A stretch of DNA of 64,000 nt from Romboutsia weinsteinii (GTDB lineage: Bacteria; Bacillota; Clostridia; Peptostreptococcales; Peptostreptococcaceae): positions 1 to 64,000 of the forward strand of contig NZ_NOJY02000017.1 in NCBI RefSeq assembly GCF_002250835.2. Reading direction: 5' to 3'. The first letter of the stretch is position 1; each line of letters opens with the position of its first letter. The position numbers and the translations under genes were made by a program. The notes under the pieces are model-generated. The model did not search any database. It saw nothing but the letters and a program-made list of their open reading frames with translations, and was not told the origin of the DNA. This document shows positions 1-8,783 of this stretch, one piece after another.

Positions 1-551
1 AAAATACAACAACATGTACTCCCTAATATCCCGCCAATACTACCCTCTATAGTTTTCTTAGGACTAACTTTTGGTATTAATTTATGTCTGCCAAATAAAT
101 ATCCACTAAAGTATGCAAATGTATCTGTTGCAAAAGATATTATAAAGATTAACCATACATAGGTATTTCCTAAGTCAAAATCTTTAATAGTAAGAACTAC
201 ATAGTCAAAAAACATAGCTACATAGAATATTCCTATAAATGTAACTGCAATATCTAAAATATTACTTTTACATCTTAACAATGATGTTATTCCTATTATA
301 AACAGCAGGAAAAATACTAAATATGTATAATCTAAAGGTATATCTAAAATATTCTTTGCAACTATATAAATTACAAATATATATCCTAAACTAAATAATG
401 GTTTTATTTCTTTTGCATTAAAAGCTTTATAAAATTCAGTTAGAGCAATTGAAATTAGTACTAATTCTGCTATATATAGAGGTAGTCCTCCAATTATTAA
501 AAACAATAATAACGGAGCTAGTGCCAATCCAGCAATAATTCTTGTAAGCAT
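1..551 (-). CDS. cdsA: Phosphatidate cytidylyltransferase CdsA, C-terminus cut by window edge
   Basis: The enzyme makes CDP-diacylglycerol from phosphatidic acid and CTP in the membrane, the branch point of phospholipid synthesis. I translated this frame by hand. The ATG at 551 opens a frame of about 183 codons running off position 1. It is almost entirely hydrophobic, with several membrane segments, and near the cut edge it shows the family signature PKVSPKKTIEGSIGG. Canonical CdsA is about 260-270 residues, so roughly a third is missing. It starts 11 bases after the uppS stop, with a GGAG site inside the uppS end. The uppS-cdsA order is the usual one in Firmicutes, so the assignment is secure. 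Confidence 0.93.
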   Translation of the reverse strand, partial: MLTRIIAGLALAPLLLFLIIGGLPLYIAELVLISIALTEFYKAFNAKEIKPLFSLGYIFVIYIVAKNILDIPLDYTYLVFFLLFIIGITSLLRCKSNILDIAVTFIGIFYVAMFFDYVVLTIKDFDLGNTYVWLIFIISFATDTFAYFSGYLFGRHKLIPKVSPKKTIEGSIGGILGSTCCCI

Positions 552-562
552 AAATAATCTCC

Positions 563-1297
563 TTACTTAAGTCCTCCAAACCTTCTATCTCTATTTTGAT
601 ATACGTATATCGCCTTTTGTAAGCTATCTGCTTTAAAAGCCGGCCAGTGTATATCAGTGAAGTAAAACTCAGAGTATGCAACTTCCCATAATAAGAAATT
701 GCTTAATCTTTCTTCTCCACTAGTCCTTATGATTAAATCAGGGTCTGGAATAGACTTTGTGCTTAAATAGTTTTTTATAGTATCTTCATCTATGTCTTCT
801 ATATCTATTTTACCACTTTTGCAGTCTTTTACTATATCTATTACCGCATTTTTTATATCTTGTCTGCTTCCATAATTAAGGGCTAAATTTAAATTAACAC
901 CATCATTATTTTTAGTTAACTCCATAGCAGCATTTAACTCGTCTATACACGATTTTGGTAATTCTTTTATTGAGCCTATAGTGTTAATTTTTACATTATT
1001 TCTATGTAATTCTGCTACTTCATTTTTTAGATAAGTAACTAAGAGATTCATAAGTGCATCTACTTCAAGCTTAGGTCTTTTCCAGTTTTCTGTTGAAAAA
1101 GCGTATAAAGTCAAGTACTCTACATTTAATCTAGAGCATTCTTTTACTACACCTCTTATAGCTTCAACTCCCGCTTTATGCCCTGCAACTCTTGGTAAAA
1201 ACTTACTTTTTGCCCATCTTCCATTTCCATCCATTATAATAGCTATATGCTTAGGTATATTGTCTAAATCTATGTCATATGTCAATCTATTCTCCAT
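563..1297 (-). CDS. uppS: Isoprenyl (undecaprenyl) diphosphate synthase
   Basis: A cytosolic cis-prenyltransferase that builds undecaprenyl diphosphate, the lipid carrier for cell-wall precursors. At 244 residues it has the family's usual length. The N-terminal IAIIMDGNGRWAK motif carries the catalytic Asp and the diphosphate-binding segment. Near residues 190-205, RTSGEERLSNFLLWE is the second family signature. The ATG at 1297 follows a GGAGGCG ribosome site by five bases. It lies between a small ORF and cdsA in the translation/envelope cluster and is probably co-transcribed from the rpsB side. Confidence 0.96.
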   Translation of the reverse strand: MENRLTYDIDLDNIPKHIAIIMDGNGRWAKSKFLPRVAGHKAGVEAIRGVVKECSRLNVEYLTLYAFSTENWKRPKLEVDALMNLLVTYLKNEVAELHRNNVKINTIGSIKELPKSCIDELNAAMELTKNNDGVNLNLALNYGSRQDIKNAVIDIVKDCKSGKIDIEDIDEDTIKNYLSTKSIPDPDLIIRTSGEERLSNFLLWEVAYSEFYFTDIHWPAFKADSLQKAIYVYQNRDRRFGGLK

Positions 1298-1317
1298 ATT
1301 TCGCCTCCAATAATATT

Positions 1318-1344
1318 TCTGACCCCTTAATTTAAGGAGTCAGA
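1318..1344 (-). other. Imperfect hairpin across the end of the 67 aa ORF
   Basis: Two 13-base arms (1318-1330 and 1332-1344) pair with one mismatch around the stop codon of the small ORF and just before the uppS ribosome site. No U-tract follows on the minus strand, so this is more likely an mRNA processing or attenuation element than a full terminator. Confidence 0.5.
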
Positions 1345-1530
1345 AAAATAAGTCATTATTAATTCAACATTATTGTCTATCTCAGATATTTTGATAACCT
1401 TTGGAACAGTAAGTCTGTCCTGGTCTTTTCTATCTTGGATAGTTTTTATACTATAATGAATATTTTTATTATCAAAAAATTCTTTTACATCATTTATATG
1501 AAGGCCTAGAAGGTTATAATATTTTTTCAA
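1327..1530 (-). CDS. Small conserved-position hypothetical protein (67 aa)
   Basis: I do not recognise the family. The frame lies tightly between frr (2-base gap) and uppS, so it is probably co-translated. The 67-residue product is soluble, has no signal peptide or membrane segment, and begins MKKYYNLLGLHINDVKEFF. A short helical start is followed by alternating residues (HYSIKTIQDR, PKVIKISEID, VELIMTYF) that suggest a small alpha/beta or PASTA-like fold; that is inference only. Its last codons form one arm of a hairpin, so the 3' end may have an RNA-level role as well. Confidence 0.6.
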   Translation of the reverse strand: MKKYYNLLGLHINDVKEFFDNKNIHYSIKTIQDRKDQDRLTVPKVIKISEIDNNVELIMTYFSDSLN

Positions 1531-1532
1531 TA

Positions 1533-2087
1533 TTATACCGCCATTATATCTTGCTCTTTAGCAACTAATAATACATCTATTTCTTTTACATATTTATCAG
1601 TAGCTTTTTGAACATCATCTTGAGCCTTCTTTAATTCGTCAGCAGTTATTTCGCCTTCTTTTTCCATCTTCTTGAATTTATCGTTAGCGTCTCTTCTTTC
1701 GTTTCTTATTCTAACTTTAAATTCTTCAGATACTTTATGAGCTTTTTTAGCTAATTCTTTTCTTCTTTCTTCTGTTAATGCTGGTACAGATATTCTTATA
1801 ACATTACCATCATTAGTAGGGTTTAATCCTAAATCAGAGTTTCTTATAGCTTTTTCTATTTCAGCCATAGCAGACTTATCCCAAGGAGTTATCATTAAAG
1901 TTCTTGGCTCTGGTACAGATATAGCACCTACTTGGTTTACTGGAGTTGGAGTTCCATAGTAGTCTACTCTTACTTTATCTAGCATTTGAGCATTAGCTCT
2001 ACCTGCTCTTATTGTAGTAAATTCGTATTTTAAGGCTTCTATTGTCTTGTCCATTCTTGCTTTTAATTCATTGTGTACAGTTTTCAT
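1533..2087 (-). CDS. frr: Ribosome recycling factor
   Basis: RRF splits post-termination ribosomes together with EF-G. The 184-residue product has the normal length and the typical features: an N-terminal helix with TTIRAGRANAQMLD, the DYYGTPTPVNQ segment, and a charged C-terminal helix with RNERRDANDKFKKMEK. The ATG at 2087 is preceded by a strong AAAGGAGG. It sits downstream of pyrH in the standard rpsB-tsf-pyrH-frr order. Confidence 0.97.
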   Translation of the reverse strand: MKTVHNELKARMDKTIEALKYEFTTIRAGRANAQMLDKVRVDYYGTPTPVNQVGAISVPEPRTLMITPWDKSAMAEIEKAIRNSDLGLNPTNDGNVIRISVPALTEERRKELAKKAHKVSEEFKVRIRNERRDANDKFKKMEKEGEITADELKKAQDDVQKATDKYVKEIDVLLVAKEQDIMAV

Positions 2088-2122
2088 GTGTTTTTCCTCC
2101 TTTAATTACCCTTGTATTTAAT

Positions 2123-2851
<729 letters not shown>

Positions 2852-2854
2852 TCA

Positions 2855-2891
2855 TTTTTTTAAAAAAGAGAACACTTGCGTGTTCTCTTTT
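2855..2891 (-). terminator. Intrinsic terminator after tsf
   Basis: A perfect 12-bp stem with a 4-base loop (arms 2864-2875 and 2880-2891) is followed on the minus strand by a run of T. It lies between the tsf stop and the pyrH start and may act as a partial terminator inside the cluster. Confidence 0.85.
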
Positions 2892-2896
2892 GGCTA

Positions 2897-3808
2897 TTAC
2901 TTAAGTTGCTTTGCAACTTCTTCTGCAAAGTTTTCTTCTGCTTTTTCTATACCTTCACCAACTTCGAATCTTACAACTCTAGCTACTTGTATATCTGATC
3001 CAACTTTTTTAGCCATATCTGCAACTAATTGCTTAACAGTTACGTCTGGGTTCTTAACGAAAGGTTGCTCTAATAAACAAACTTCTTTTAATTGTTTTTC
3101 TAGTCTACCTTTTATCATTTTTTCAACTATGTTAGCTGGCTTTCCTTCGTTTAATGCTTGTTGAGTTAATATTTCAGTTTCGTGAGCTATGTATTCAGCA
3201 TCAACTTCGTTTCTTGAAACGTATTTAGGATTCATAGCAGCTACTTGCATTGCTATGTCTTTACCCATAGCTAAAACTTCAGCATCTCTAGCGTCAGTTA
3301 TCATTTCAACAAGAACTCCTATTCTTCCTCCACCGTGTATGTATCCTGCAACTTGTCCTTCAGTAGTTAACTTTTCGAATCTTCTTACGTCTAACTTCTC
3401 TCCTATAGTTGCTATTCTATTGTTTAATACTTCGCTTAAAGCTATTCCTTCTCTGTGGTTTTCAGCTAAGAAAGCTTCTATGTCAGCAGCATCTGTAGCT
3501 AAAGCCATTTCAGCAGCATCTTTAACGAAAGTTTTGAAATCTTCGTTTTTAGCAACGAAATCTGTTTCTGAGTTTACTTCTACTAATGAAGCAACAGTGT
3601 TGTCAGCGTTCATTTCTATAGCAACTAAACCTTCAGCAGCAACTCTGTCTGCTTTCTTAGCAGCTTTAGATAATCCTTTTTCTCTTAATATATCAACGGC
3701 TCTTTCCATGTTTCCTTCAGCTTCAACTAAAGCTTTTTTACAGTCCATCATTCCAGCGCCAGTACCTTCTCTTAATTCTTTTACCATTTGAGCAGTTATG
3801 TTAGCCAT
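2897..3808 (-). CDS. tsf: Elongation factor Ts
   Basis: Nucleotide exchange factor for EF-Tu. The 303-residue product opens with a UBA-like domain (MVKELREGTGAGMMDCKKAL), then the hallmark SETDFVAKN segment around residue 80, and the dimerisation domain with GYIHGGGRIGVLVE. The ATG at 3808 has GGAGG eight bases upstream. It follows rpsB directly, as in nearly all bacteria. Confidence 0.98.
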   Translation of the reverse strand: MANITAQMVKELREGTGAGMMDCKKALVEAEGNMERAVDILREKGLSKAAKKADRVAAEGLVAIEMNADNTVASLVEVNSETDFVAKNEDFKTFVKDAAEMALATDAADIEAFLAENHREGIALSEVLNNRIATIGEKLDVRRFEKLTTEGQVAGYIHGGGRIGVLVEMITDARDAEVLAMGKDIAMQVAAMNPKYVSRNEVDAEYIAHETEILTQQALNEGKPANIVEKMIKGRLEKQLKEVCLLEQPFVKNPDVTVKQLVADMAKKVGSDIQVARVVRFEVGEGIEKAEENFAEEVAKQLK

Positions 3809-3833
3809 TTTAAAGTTTCCTCCTATATATTGT

Positions 3834-3860
3834 TAATGGTAAGGGAGACCCTTACCATTA
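3834..3860. other. Perfect 12-bp hairpin between rpsB and tsf
   Basis: Arms 3834-3845 and 3849-3860 pair perfectly around AGA. No T-run follows on the coding (minus) strand, while a T-run follows on the plus strand where there is no gene to terminate. The likeliest role is mRNA processing or stability between rpsB and tsf. Confidence 0.6.
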
Positions 3861-3870
3861 AGTTTTTTTA

Positions 3871-4584
3871 TTATTCTTGGTCTTCAGCTACTTCTTCTTC
3901 AGCACCTTGTCTACCTTCGATTACAGCAGTTGCCATAGCAGCAGTTATTAATTTTACAGCTCTTATAGCATCATCGTTTCCTGGTATAGCTAAATCTAAT
4001 TGTTCTGGGTCACAGTTAGTATCAACTATCCCTACTACTGGGATTCCTAATCTGTGAGCTTCTTGTATAGCTATGTTTTCTTTTCTTGGGTCTACAACGA
4101 ATATAGCACCTGGTAATTCAGGCATGTCTTTTATTCCGTTTAAGTATTTTTCTAATTTTTCTTTTTCAGCTCTTAACTTTATAACTTCTTTTTTAGGAAG
4201 AACGTTGAATACACCTTCGTTTTCCATTTTTTCTAATTCTCTTAATTTCTTTATTCTAGTTTGGATAGTCTTGTGGTTTGTTAACATTCCACCTAACCAT
4301 CTTTCGTTTACGTAGTACATTCCACATCTTTCAGCTTCTTCTTTTATAGCATCTTGAGCTTGCTTCTTAGTACCAACGAATAATATTGGCTTTCCAGTTT
4401 CAGCTATTTCTTTAGTGAATCTGTAAGCTTCTTCAACTTTCTTAACAGTCTTTTGTAAATCTATGATGTATATTCCGTTTCTCTCAGTGAATATATACTG
4501 AGCCATCTTAGGGTTCCATCTTCTTGTTTGATGTCCGAAATGAACACCAGCTTCTAATAATTGTTTCATTGAAATTACTGACAT
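3871..4584 (-). CDS. rpsB: 30S ribosomal protein S2
   Basis: Ribosomal protein S2, 237 residues, with the conserved start [21 protein letters not shown], the [16 protein letters not shown] motif, and [12 protein letters not shown]. The C-terminus is acidic ([10 protein letters not shown]), common in Firmicute S2. The ATG at 4584 has AGGAGG upstream. It is the promoter-proximal gene of the cluster that runs to cdsA. Confidence 0.98.
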   Translation of the reverse strand: MSVISMKQLLEAGVHFGHQTRRWNPKMAQYIFTERNGIYIIDLQKTVKKVEEAYRFTKEIAETGKPILFVGTKKQAQDAIKEEAERCGMYYVNERWLGGMLTNHKTIQTRIKKLRELEKMENEGVFNVLPKKEVIKLRAEKEKLEKYLNGIKDMPELPGAIFVVDPRKENIAIQEAHRLGIPVVGIVDTNCDPEQLDLAIPGNDDAIRAVKLITAAMATAVIEGRQGAEEEVAEDQE

Positions 4585-4698
4585 TTTTACCTCCTGGTTT
4601 TATACCTCCGGAGTGATCTTCTCTCTAAAAAACCTTTTAGGCACCTTTTAAAGATCCCACTTCCGTGTGTGATTATAGTTTATTTTTTCACCTCTAGT

Positions 4699-4727
4699 AG
4701 TATAACATAGAGATTTATAAAATACAA
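4699..4727 (-). promoter_or_regulatory. Promoter of the rpsB operon
   Basis: On the minus strand, TTGTAT (4722-4727) and TATACT (4699-4704) are separated by exactly 17 bases. The transcript would have a leader of about 110 bases. That leader contains a partial inverted repeat (GATCTT with AAGATC) and an extra GGAGG 15-20 bases before the real ribosome site, so an S2 autoregulatory leader is possible but not shown. Confidence 0.8.
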
Positions 4728-4768
4728 CATTTTTATTTTATTATTAATCTTTCCACTTTTTCCATTAT

Positions 4769-5956
4769 TTAATCTGAAAATATCATTTTTAATCTGTTTT
4801 TTAGGGATGCGTTGTCAACATCATTATCGCTTATTATATCTACACTTCCTAATATTTCGCCACTATCAGTGTAATATTTTATAACACCTAACACATCACC
4901 TTTTTTTACTGGATAGCTTATTTCTTTTAAAGTCATTTGTGAGTTTAGATGCTCGTCATTTCCTATTACAGTGTATAGTTCATCATTTGTTTTTAAAACT
5001 ACCTCTAATTCTTCAATACCTTTAATATATTTCTTTCCTATTAAATCATCCTTTTCCATGACCTTTTTAGTATAGAAGTTATTTTTTCCGTAGTTAAGCA
5101 TAGCTACTGAAGCTGATAATCTTTTATTTTTATGATTAGCTCCTAAGGTTACGCCTATTACCCTACGCTCTCTTTCATTTTTTTCATCTTCCTTTACTGT
5201 CATAGAAAAAGCTAAGCAGTACCCAGCATTACCTGTATAACCAGTTTTTATACCATCAACTTCAGGCATCATGCTAAGTAGTGCTGAGTTAGTATTATTT
5301 TTGCAAAATCCTCTTTCTGGATAAGAGTAAATTGACATGTCTGTAATTGCTGTTACTTGTTTTTCATAATTATCAAACATGTATTTACCTAATGTTGCTA
5401 TATCCCTTGCACTAGATATGTTTTCTTTTGGTGGTTTTTTTGCATCACTTAAATCATAGATAGGAAGTCCATTTGGATTTACAAAGCTTGTGTTTGACAT
5501 CCCTATTTCCTTTGCTTTTTGATTCATAAGTTTTACAAAGTTATCTACATCACCACCAATATGTTTTGCTATTGCTACTGCAGCATCATTTCCTGATACT
5601 ATCATTAGCCCTTTCATAAGTTCAATCAAAGGTATTTTTTCACCTTCTTTAAGATGGTAGCTTGACCCTCTTACTGAAGCAATAGATTTGTCTATGGTTA
5701 TTATGTCCTGTGCTTTAACCTTGTTGTTTTCTATAGCTTCTATTGCTAGTAAAAATGTCATCATCTTACTTAAGCTAGCAAGTGGTCGTTTTGTATCTGG
5801 GTCTTTCTCAAACAATACTCTATTAGTATCTTGGTCGATAAGTATTGATGATTTTGAAAACTTATCTACATCTTTAGATTTAGCATACGCTGCATTTGGA
5901 GTTATTACAGCTAAGATGATAGTTAGTATTAGTATTTTCTTTGCTCCATTTTTCAA
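4769..5956 (-). CDS. D-alanyl-D-alanine carboxypeptidase (peptidase S11)
   Basis: A low-molecular-weight penicillin-binding protein that trims the terminal D-Ala from peptidoglycan stem peptides. It has a signal peptide (KKILILTIILAVITPNAAYA), then the three S11 motifs: SLSK with the nucleophilic Ser, SGND, and KTGYTG. A C-terminal beta-rich PBP5-like domain and a short basic tail follow. The frame is open from a GTG at 5965, but AGAAGG overlaps that codon; the TTG at 5956 has it eight bases upstream, so I prefer the TTG. It reads toward the rpsB promoter with no obvious terminator between. It belongs to the DacF/DacB group; the exact paralogue is uncertain. Confidence 0.92.
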   Translation of the reverse strand: MKNGAKKILILTIILAVITPNAAYAKSKDVDKFSKSSILIDQDTNRVLFEKDPDTKRPLASLSKMMTFLLAIEAIENNKVKAQDIITIDKSIASVRGSSYHLKEGEKIPLIELMKGLMIVSGNDAAVAIAKHIGGDVDNFVKLMNQKAKEIGMSNTSFVNPNGLPIYDLSDAKKPPKENISSARDIATLGKYMFDNYEKQVTAITDMSIYSYPERGFCKNNTNSALLSMMPEVDGIKTGYTGNAGYCLAFSMTVKEDEKNERERRVIGVTLGANHKNKRLSASVAMLNYGKNNFYTKKVMEKDDLIGKKYIKGIEELEVVLKTNDELYTVIGNDEHLNSQMTLKEISYPVKKGDVLGVIKYYTDSGEILGSVDIISDNDVDNASLKNRLKMIFSD

Positions 5957-6037
5957 AATTGTCACCTTCTTAGATTAATAAGTTTATATTAATTTTTTCC
6001 TTTTTAGACAATTTTATATCTAGTAATTATTTACTAA

Positions 6038-7096
6038 CTACCGAATCATACGTTTTATAATTACAGATGCCCATGTTGCAGCCAATGTAACTCCAAAAAA
6101 AACTTCTATACATACTAAAATCTTTCCCATTGTATTTATCACTATCATGTCACCATATCCTACCGTTGCAAAAGTAATCATGCTAAAGTACCATAAATTC
6201 ACATATATATTTATAATTTCACTAATTGAATACTTACTAATATTACTTAAGTTAATTCCAATATAATCACCACTTGAAGTCATTAATCCTGTAAGCATAT
6301 ATAATAAGGCGAAAATACTTATTATAAGAATCGTTATAATCAAAATATTCCAAGGCTTCTCTCCGTATCCTATTGCATATCTTGATAAACTATCATAAAA
6401 TTTTGCTGATAAATACTCTCTTTTATTCGGGTAATCTGTAATTTTCATTATTTTACTTCCGTAGTTTCTTTCATTATAATAATAGTAACCTATCCTATCG
6501 TGATCTCCTATTTTTTGAGCTTGTATTCTTGCAATTTTAAAATTGATTTTACCATATAAATAGTCTTCTTTTTCGTAATGTATATTTGTTAAAATAAATT
6601 TACTGTAATTTCTAAAAACTATCCCATCCATCCTAGGTAGATTTTCAACATTATTAACTACTAAATTTTGTCCTTTAAATTTTACTTTTTCAAATATTTT
6701 TTTGCCTATATTCTCTTTTACAAATTTAGTTTCTTTAAAACTACAGTTTCTATAAAAGGTCACCCTTTTAAAGGAAACCTTCTCTTCAAATAATGTATAA
6801 TTAAAATCTGTATCATATTTAAATTCATAATCATTAAATATTGCTTCCTTTATAAATTGCGCCTCAGTAAAACTTAGCCTTTTGTATTTATAATCAATTA
6901 CATCTTTAGTTACAAATTTCTCATTAAATATAAATCCCCTAAAATCACTTATTTTTTGATTTTTTATTTCATTAATAAATATCTCACTTTCTTCTATATT
7001 TTTATTCTCTTTATGGAAAATACAGTATCCCGATTCATCTGCACACCGATTGCACGCTACATTATCGTCAATACTAGATACCCACTTACAAGTCAT
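6038..7096 (-). CDS. Two-TM potassium channel with pentapeptide-like N-terminal domain
   Basis: The C-terminal third holds two membrane segments flanking a pore loop with the K+ selectivity filter TVGYGD, so this is an ion-channel-2 family K+ channel. The N-terminal half has degenerate five-residue repeats (F.E..F/V..) typical of pentapeptide-repeat proteins, and the first 30 residues contain a Cys/His cluster (CKWV, CNRC, GYCIFH) that could bind a metal. I start it at 7096, where GGAGGATATT precedes ATG; a longer TTG frame (7117) would place that site inside the gene. It is monocistronic. The pentapeptide-like domain may be the sensor or assembly part; that is inference. Confidence 0.85.
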   Translation of the reverse strand: MTCKWVSSIDDNVACNRCADESGYCIFHKENKNIEESEIFINEIKNQKISDFRGFIFNEKFVTKDVIDYKYKRLSFTEAQFIKEAIFNDYEFKYDTDFNYTLFEEKVSFKRVTFYRNCSFKETKFVKENIGKKIFEKVKFKGQNLVVNNVENLPRMDGIVFRNYSKFILTNIHYEKEDYLYGKINFKIARIQAQKIGDHDRIGYYYYNERNYGSKIMKITDYPNKREYLSAKFYDSLSRYAIGYGEKPWNILIITILIISIFALLYMLTGLMTSSGDYIGINLSNISKYSISEIINIYVNLWYFSMITFATVGYGDMIVINTMGKILVCIEVFFGVTLAATWASVIIKRMIR

Positions 7097-7207
7097 AATA
7101 TCCTCCTTGCTTAACAAATCTCTAGGTATTTAGTATTAGTTTTTTATGACCCTTTTATTTATATATATATAGCTTTTAATCTCACAATAGTTATAGTCTA
7201 TGTACAT

Positions 7208-7238
7208 AAAAAAGCACCTAAACATAAAGTTTAAGTGC
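7208..7238 (-). terminator. Terminator of the AI-2E family gene
   Basis: A 10-bp stem (7214-7223 with 7229-7238, one G-T pair) is followed on the minus strand by six T residues, directly downstream of the stop at 7246. Confidence 0.85.
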
Positions 7239-7245
7239 TCTTATA

Positions 7246-8409
7246 TTATTTATAATCATCAGTTTCTATTGGCAGTCCTTTTTTTCTAAGCTTATTCTCA
7301 ACTATTTCTTTTATTATTGAGTAAATTATTGCAAATACAGGAACACCTACTATCATTCCTATAAGACCAAAGAATTTACCTGCTACTAGAAGTGAGAACA
7401 GTATCCAAAATGCTGATATACCAATTGAGTCTCCTAATATTTTAGGTCCAATGATATTTCCATCTATCTGTTGTATTACTAATATTATTACTAGGAACCA
7501 TAAAGCTTGCATTGGCGAAACAAATAGTATTATTATAACCGATGGTATAGCTCCAAAGAATGGTCCAAAGAATGGAATAATATTAGTTATACCTATTATT
7601 ACAGAAATTAGTAATACATATGGCATCTTAAATATTGTAAGTACAAAGAATGTAAGTACACCTATTATTAGAGAATCTATTATTTTCCCAACTATAAACT
7701 TACCAAATGTATCATTACTTCTGTAAGTTAATTCTAACACTTTATCTGCAATTGCTTCAGGTAATGTTGCTCGTGTTATCTTTTTACCTAAAGCATGGAA
7801 GTTTTCTTTATCTATTAATAAGTAAATAGATACTATTAATCCTATTACTATATTCCAAACACTAGAAGCTACTACCTTTACTGTGCTACCTAGTATAGGT
7901 AATAAATCTGTAGCTATTTTAATAACATAGTTTACAAATTCATTCCATTTATCAATAGCTAAAGCCATATATTGATCATCTACTTTTAATTTATTCATTA
8001 AATCATCTAAAAATACAGTTGCATTATTTACATAAGCTGGTATATCATTAGCCAGTCCTGATATACTATCTACAACTTGCGGAAGTACAAACTGTATAAA
8101 TAGGTATAGTGTTAAAAACACTGTTGCATATGTAAGTAATAATCCTAAACCTCTTTTTTGCTTATGAGAAATTTTCTTAAAGAACTCACCTCTAAATAAT
8201 TTTTCTTCATAAAATGTCAAAATAAAATTAAAAAGATATGCTAGTACACATCCTATTATTATAGGCTGTAATATTGCTATTACATTGCTTATTTTACTTG
8301 TAAATATATCTAAATCCGATGAGATAAGATAAAATATAATACTACAACACACTACTAAAAAAGCATATACCGATATGGTAGTGTACTTTTTATTCCATTC
8401 AACTTTCAT
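7246..8409 (-). CDS. AI-2E family membrane transporter (PerM/YhhT type)
   Basis: A polytopic inner-membrane protein of 387 residues with about eight hydrophobic segments. The long central periplasmic segment and C-terminal motifs (NIIPFFGPFFGAIPS, IIGPKILGDSIGISAFW) mark the AI-2E exporter-like/UPF0118 family. Members have been linked to autoinducer export or Na+(Li+)/H+ antiport, so the substrate here is unknown. AAGGAGG lies seven bases before the ATG at 8409, and a good promoter lies 130 bases upstream. Confidence 0.88.
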   Translation of the reverse strand: MKVEWNKKYTTISVYAFLVVCCSIIFYLISSDLDIFTSKISNVIAILQPIIIGCVLAYLFNFILTFYEEKLFRGEFFKKISHKQKRGLGLLLTYATVFLTLYLFIQFVLPQVVDSISGLANDIPAYVNNATVFLDDLMNKLKVDDQYMALAIDKWNEFVNYVIKIATDLLPILGSTVKVVASSVWNIVIGLIVSIYLLIDKENFHALGKKITRATLPEAIADKVLELTYRSNDTFGKFIVGKIIDSLIIGVLTFFVLTIFKMPYVLLISVIIGITNIIPFFGPFFGAIPSVIIILFVSPMQALWFLVIILVIQQIDGNIIGPKILGDSIGISAFWILFSLLVAGKFFGLIGMIVGVPVFAIIYSIIKEIVENKLRKKGLPIETDDYK

Positions 8410-8542
8410 TTGTTCCTCCTTAAATTCCCTTATATCAAATTATTTTCTATTATTATCTAAATTATGTCCTTACTAAGTTTTTTCTTACATATTTATGTAT
8501 ATTTTTATATGTCACTCAACCTCCCTATATTTGTTAGATTCT

Positions 8543-8571
8543 AGTATAGCCTATTTTAAGTTAGCTGTAAA
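8543..8571 (-). promoter_or_regulatory. Promoter of the AI-2E family gene
   Basis: TTTACA (8566-8571) and TATACT (8543-8548) on the minus strand, with a 17-base spacer. Each matches the sigma-A consensus at five of six positions. Confidence 0.8.
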
Positions 8572-8739
8572 TAATGTCTATTAATTAATTTGTTATACAA
8601 TAAAATTGTTTCTTTATGTACTATTTCGATTTCAAACATTTAATATTTTAATATAAATTTCATGCTAATCTTATCCTTTGATTCTAAGATTTTCACATTT
8701 TTTATTAAAATATTAAAATTGGTATAGATTATACATAAA

Positions 8740-8767
8740 AAGCATACTAAATTAATTTAGTATGCTT
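8740..8767 (-). terminator. Terminator of the Ser/Thr kinase gene
   Basis: A perfect 28-base palindrome followed on the minus strand by TTTTTA, just downstream of the kinase stop at 8784. Confidence 0.85.
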
Positions 8768-8783
8768 AAAATTATTTACATAT

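Larger units (their letters stand above)
8410..8783. other. Intergenic region with promoter and terminator only
   Basis: This 374-base stretch holds the promoter of the AI-2E gene (8543-8571) and the terminator of the kinase gene (8740-8767). The rest is AT-rich with no credible small ORF. Confidence 0.7.

Noticed and set aside
3189..3791. Long plus-strand open frame opposite tsf
   Set aside because: Antisense shadow of a conserved gene; no ribosome site, composition biased to Ser/Ala from the reverse of tsf codons.
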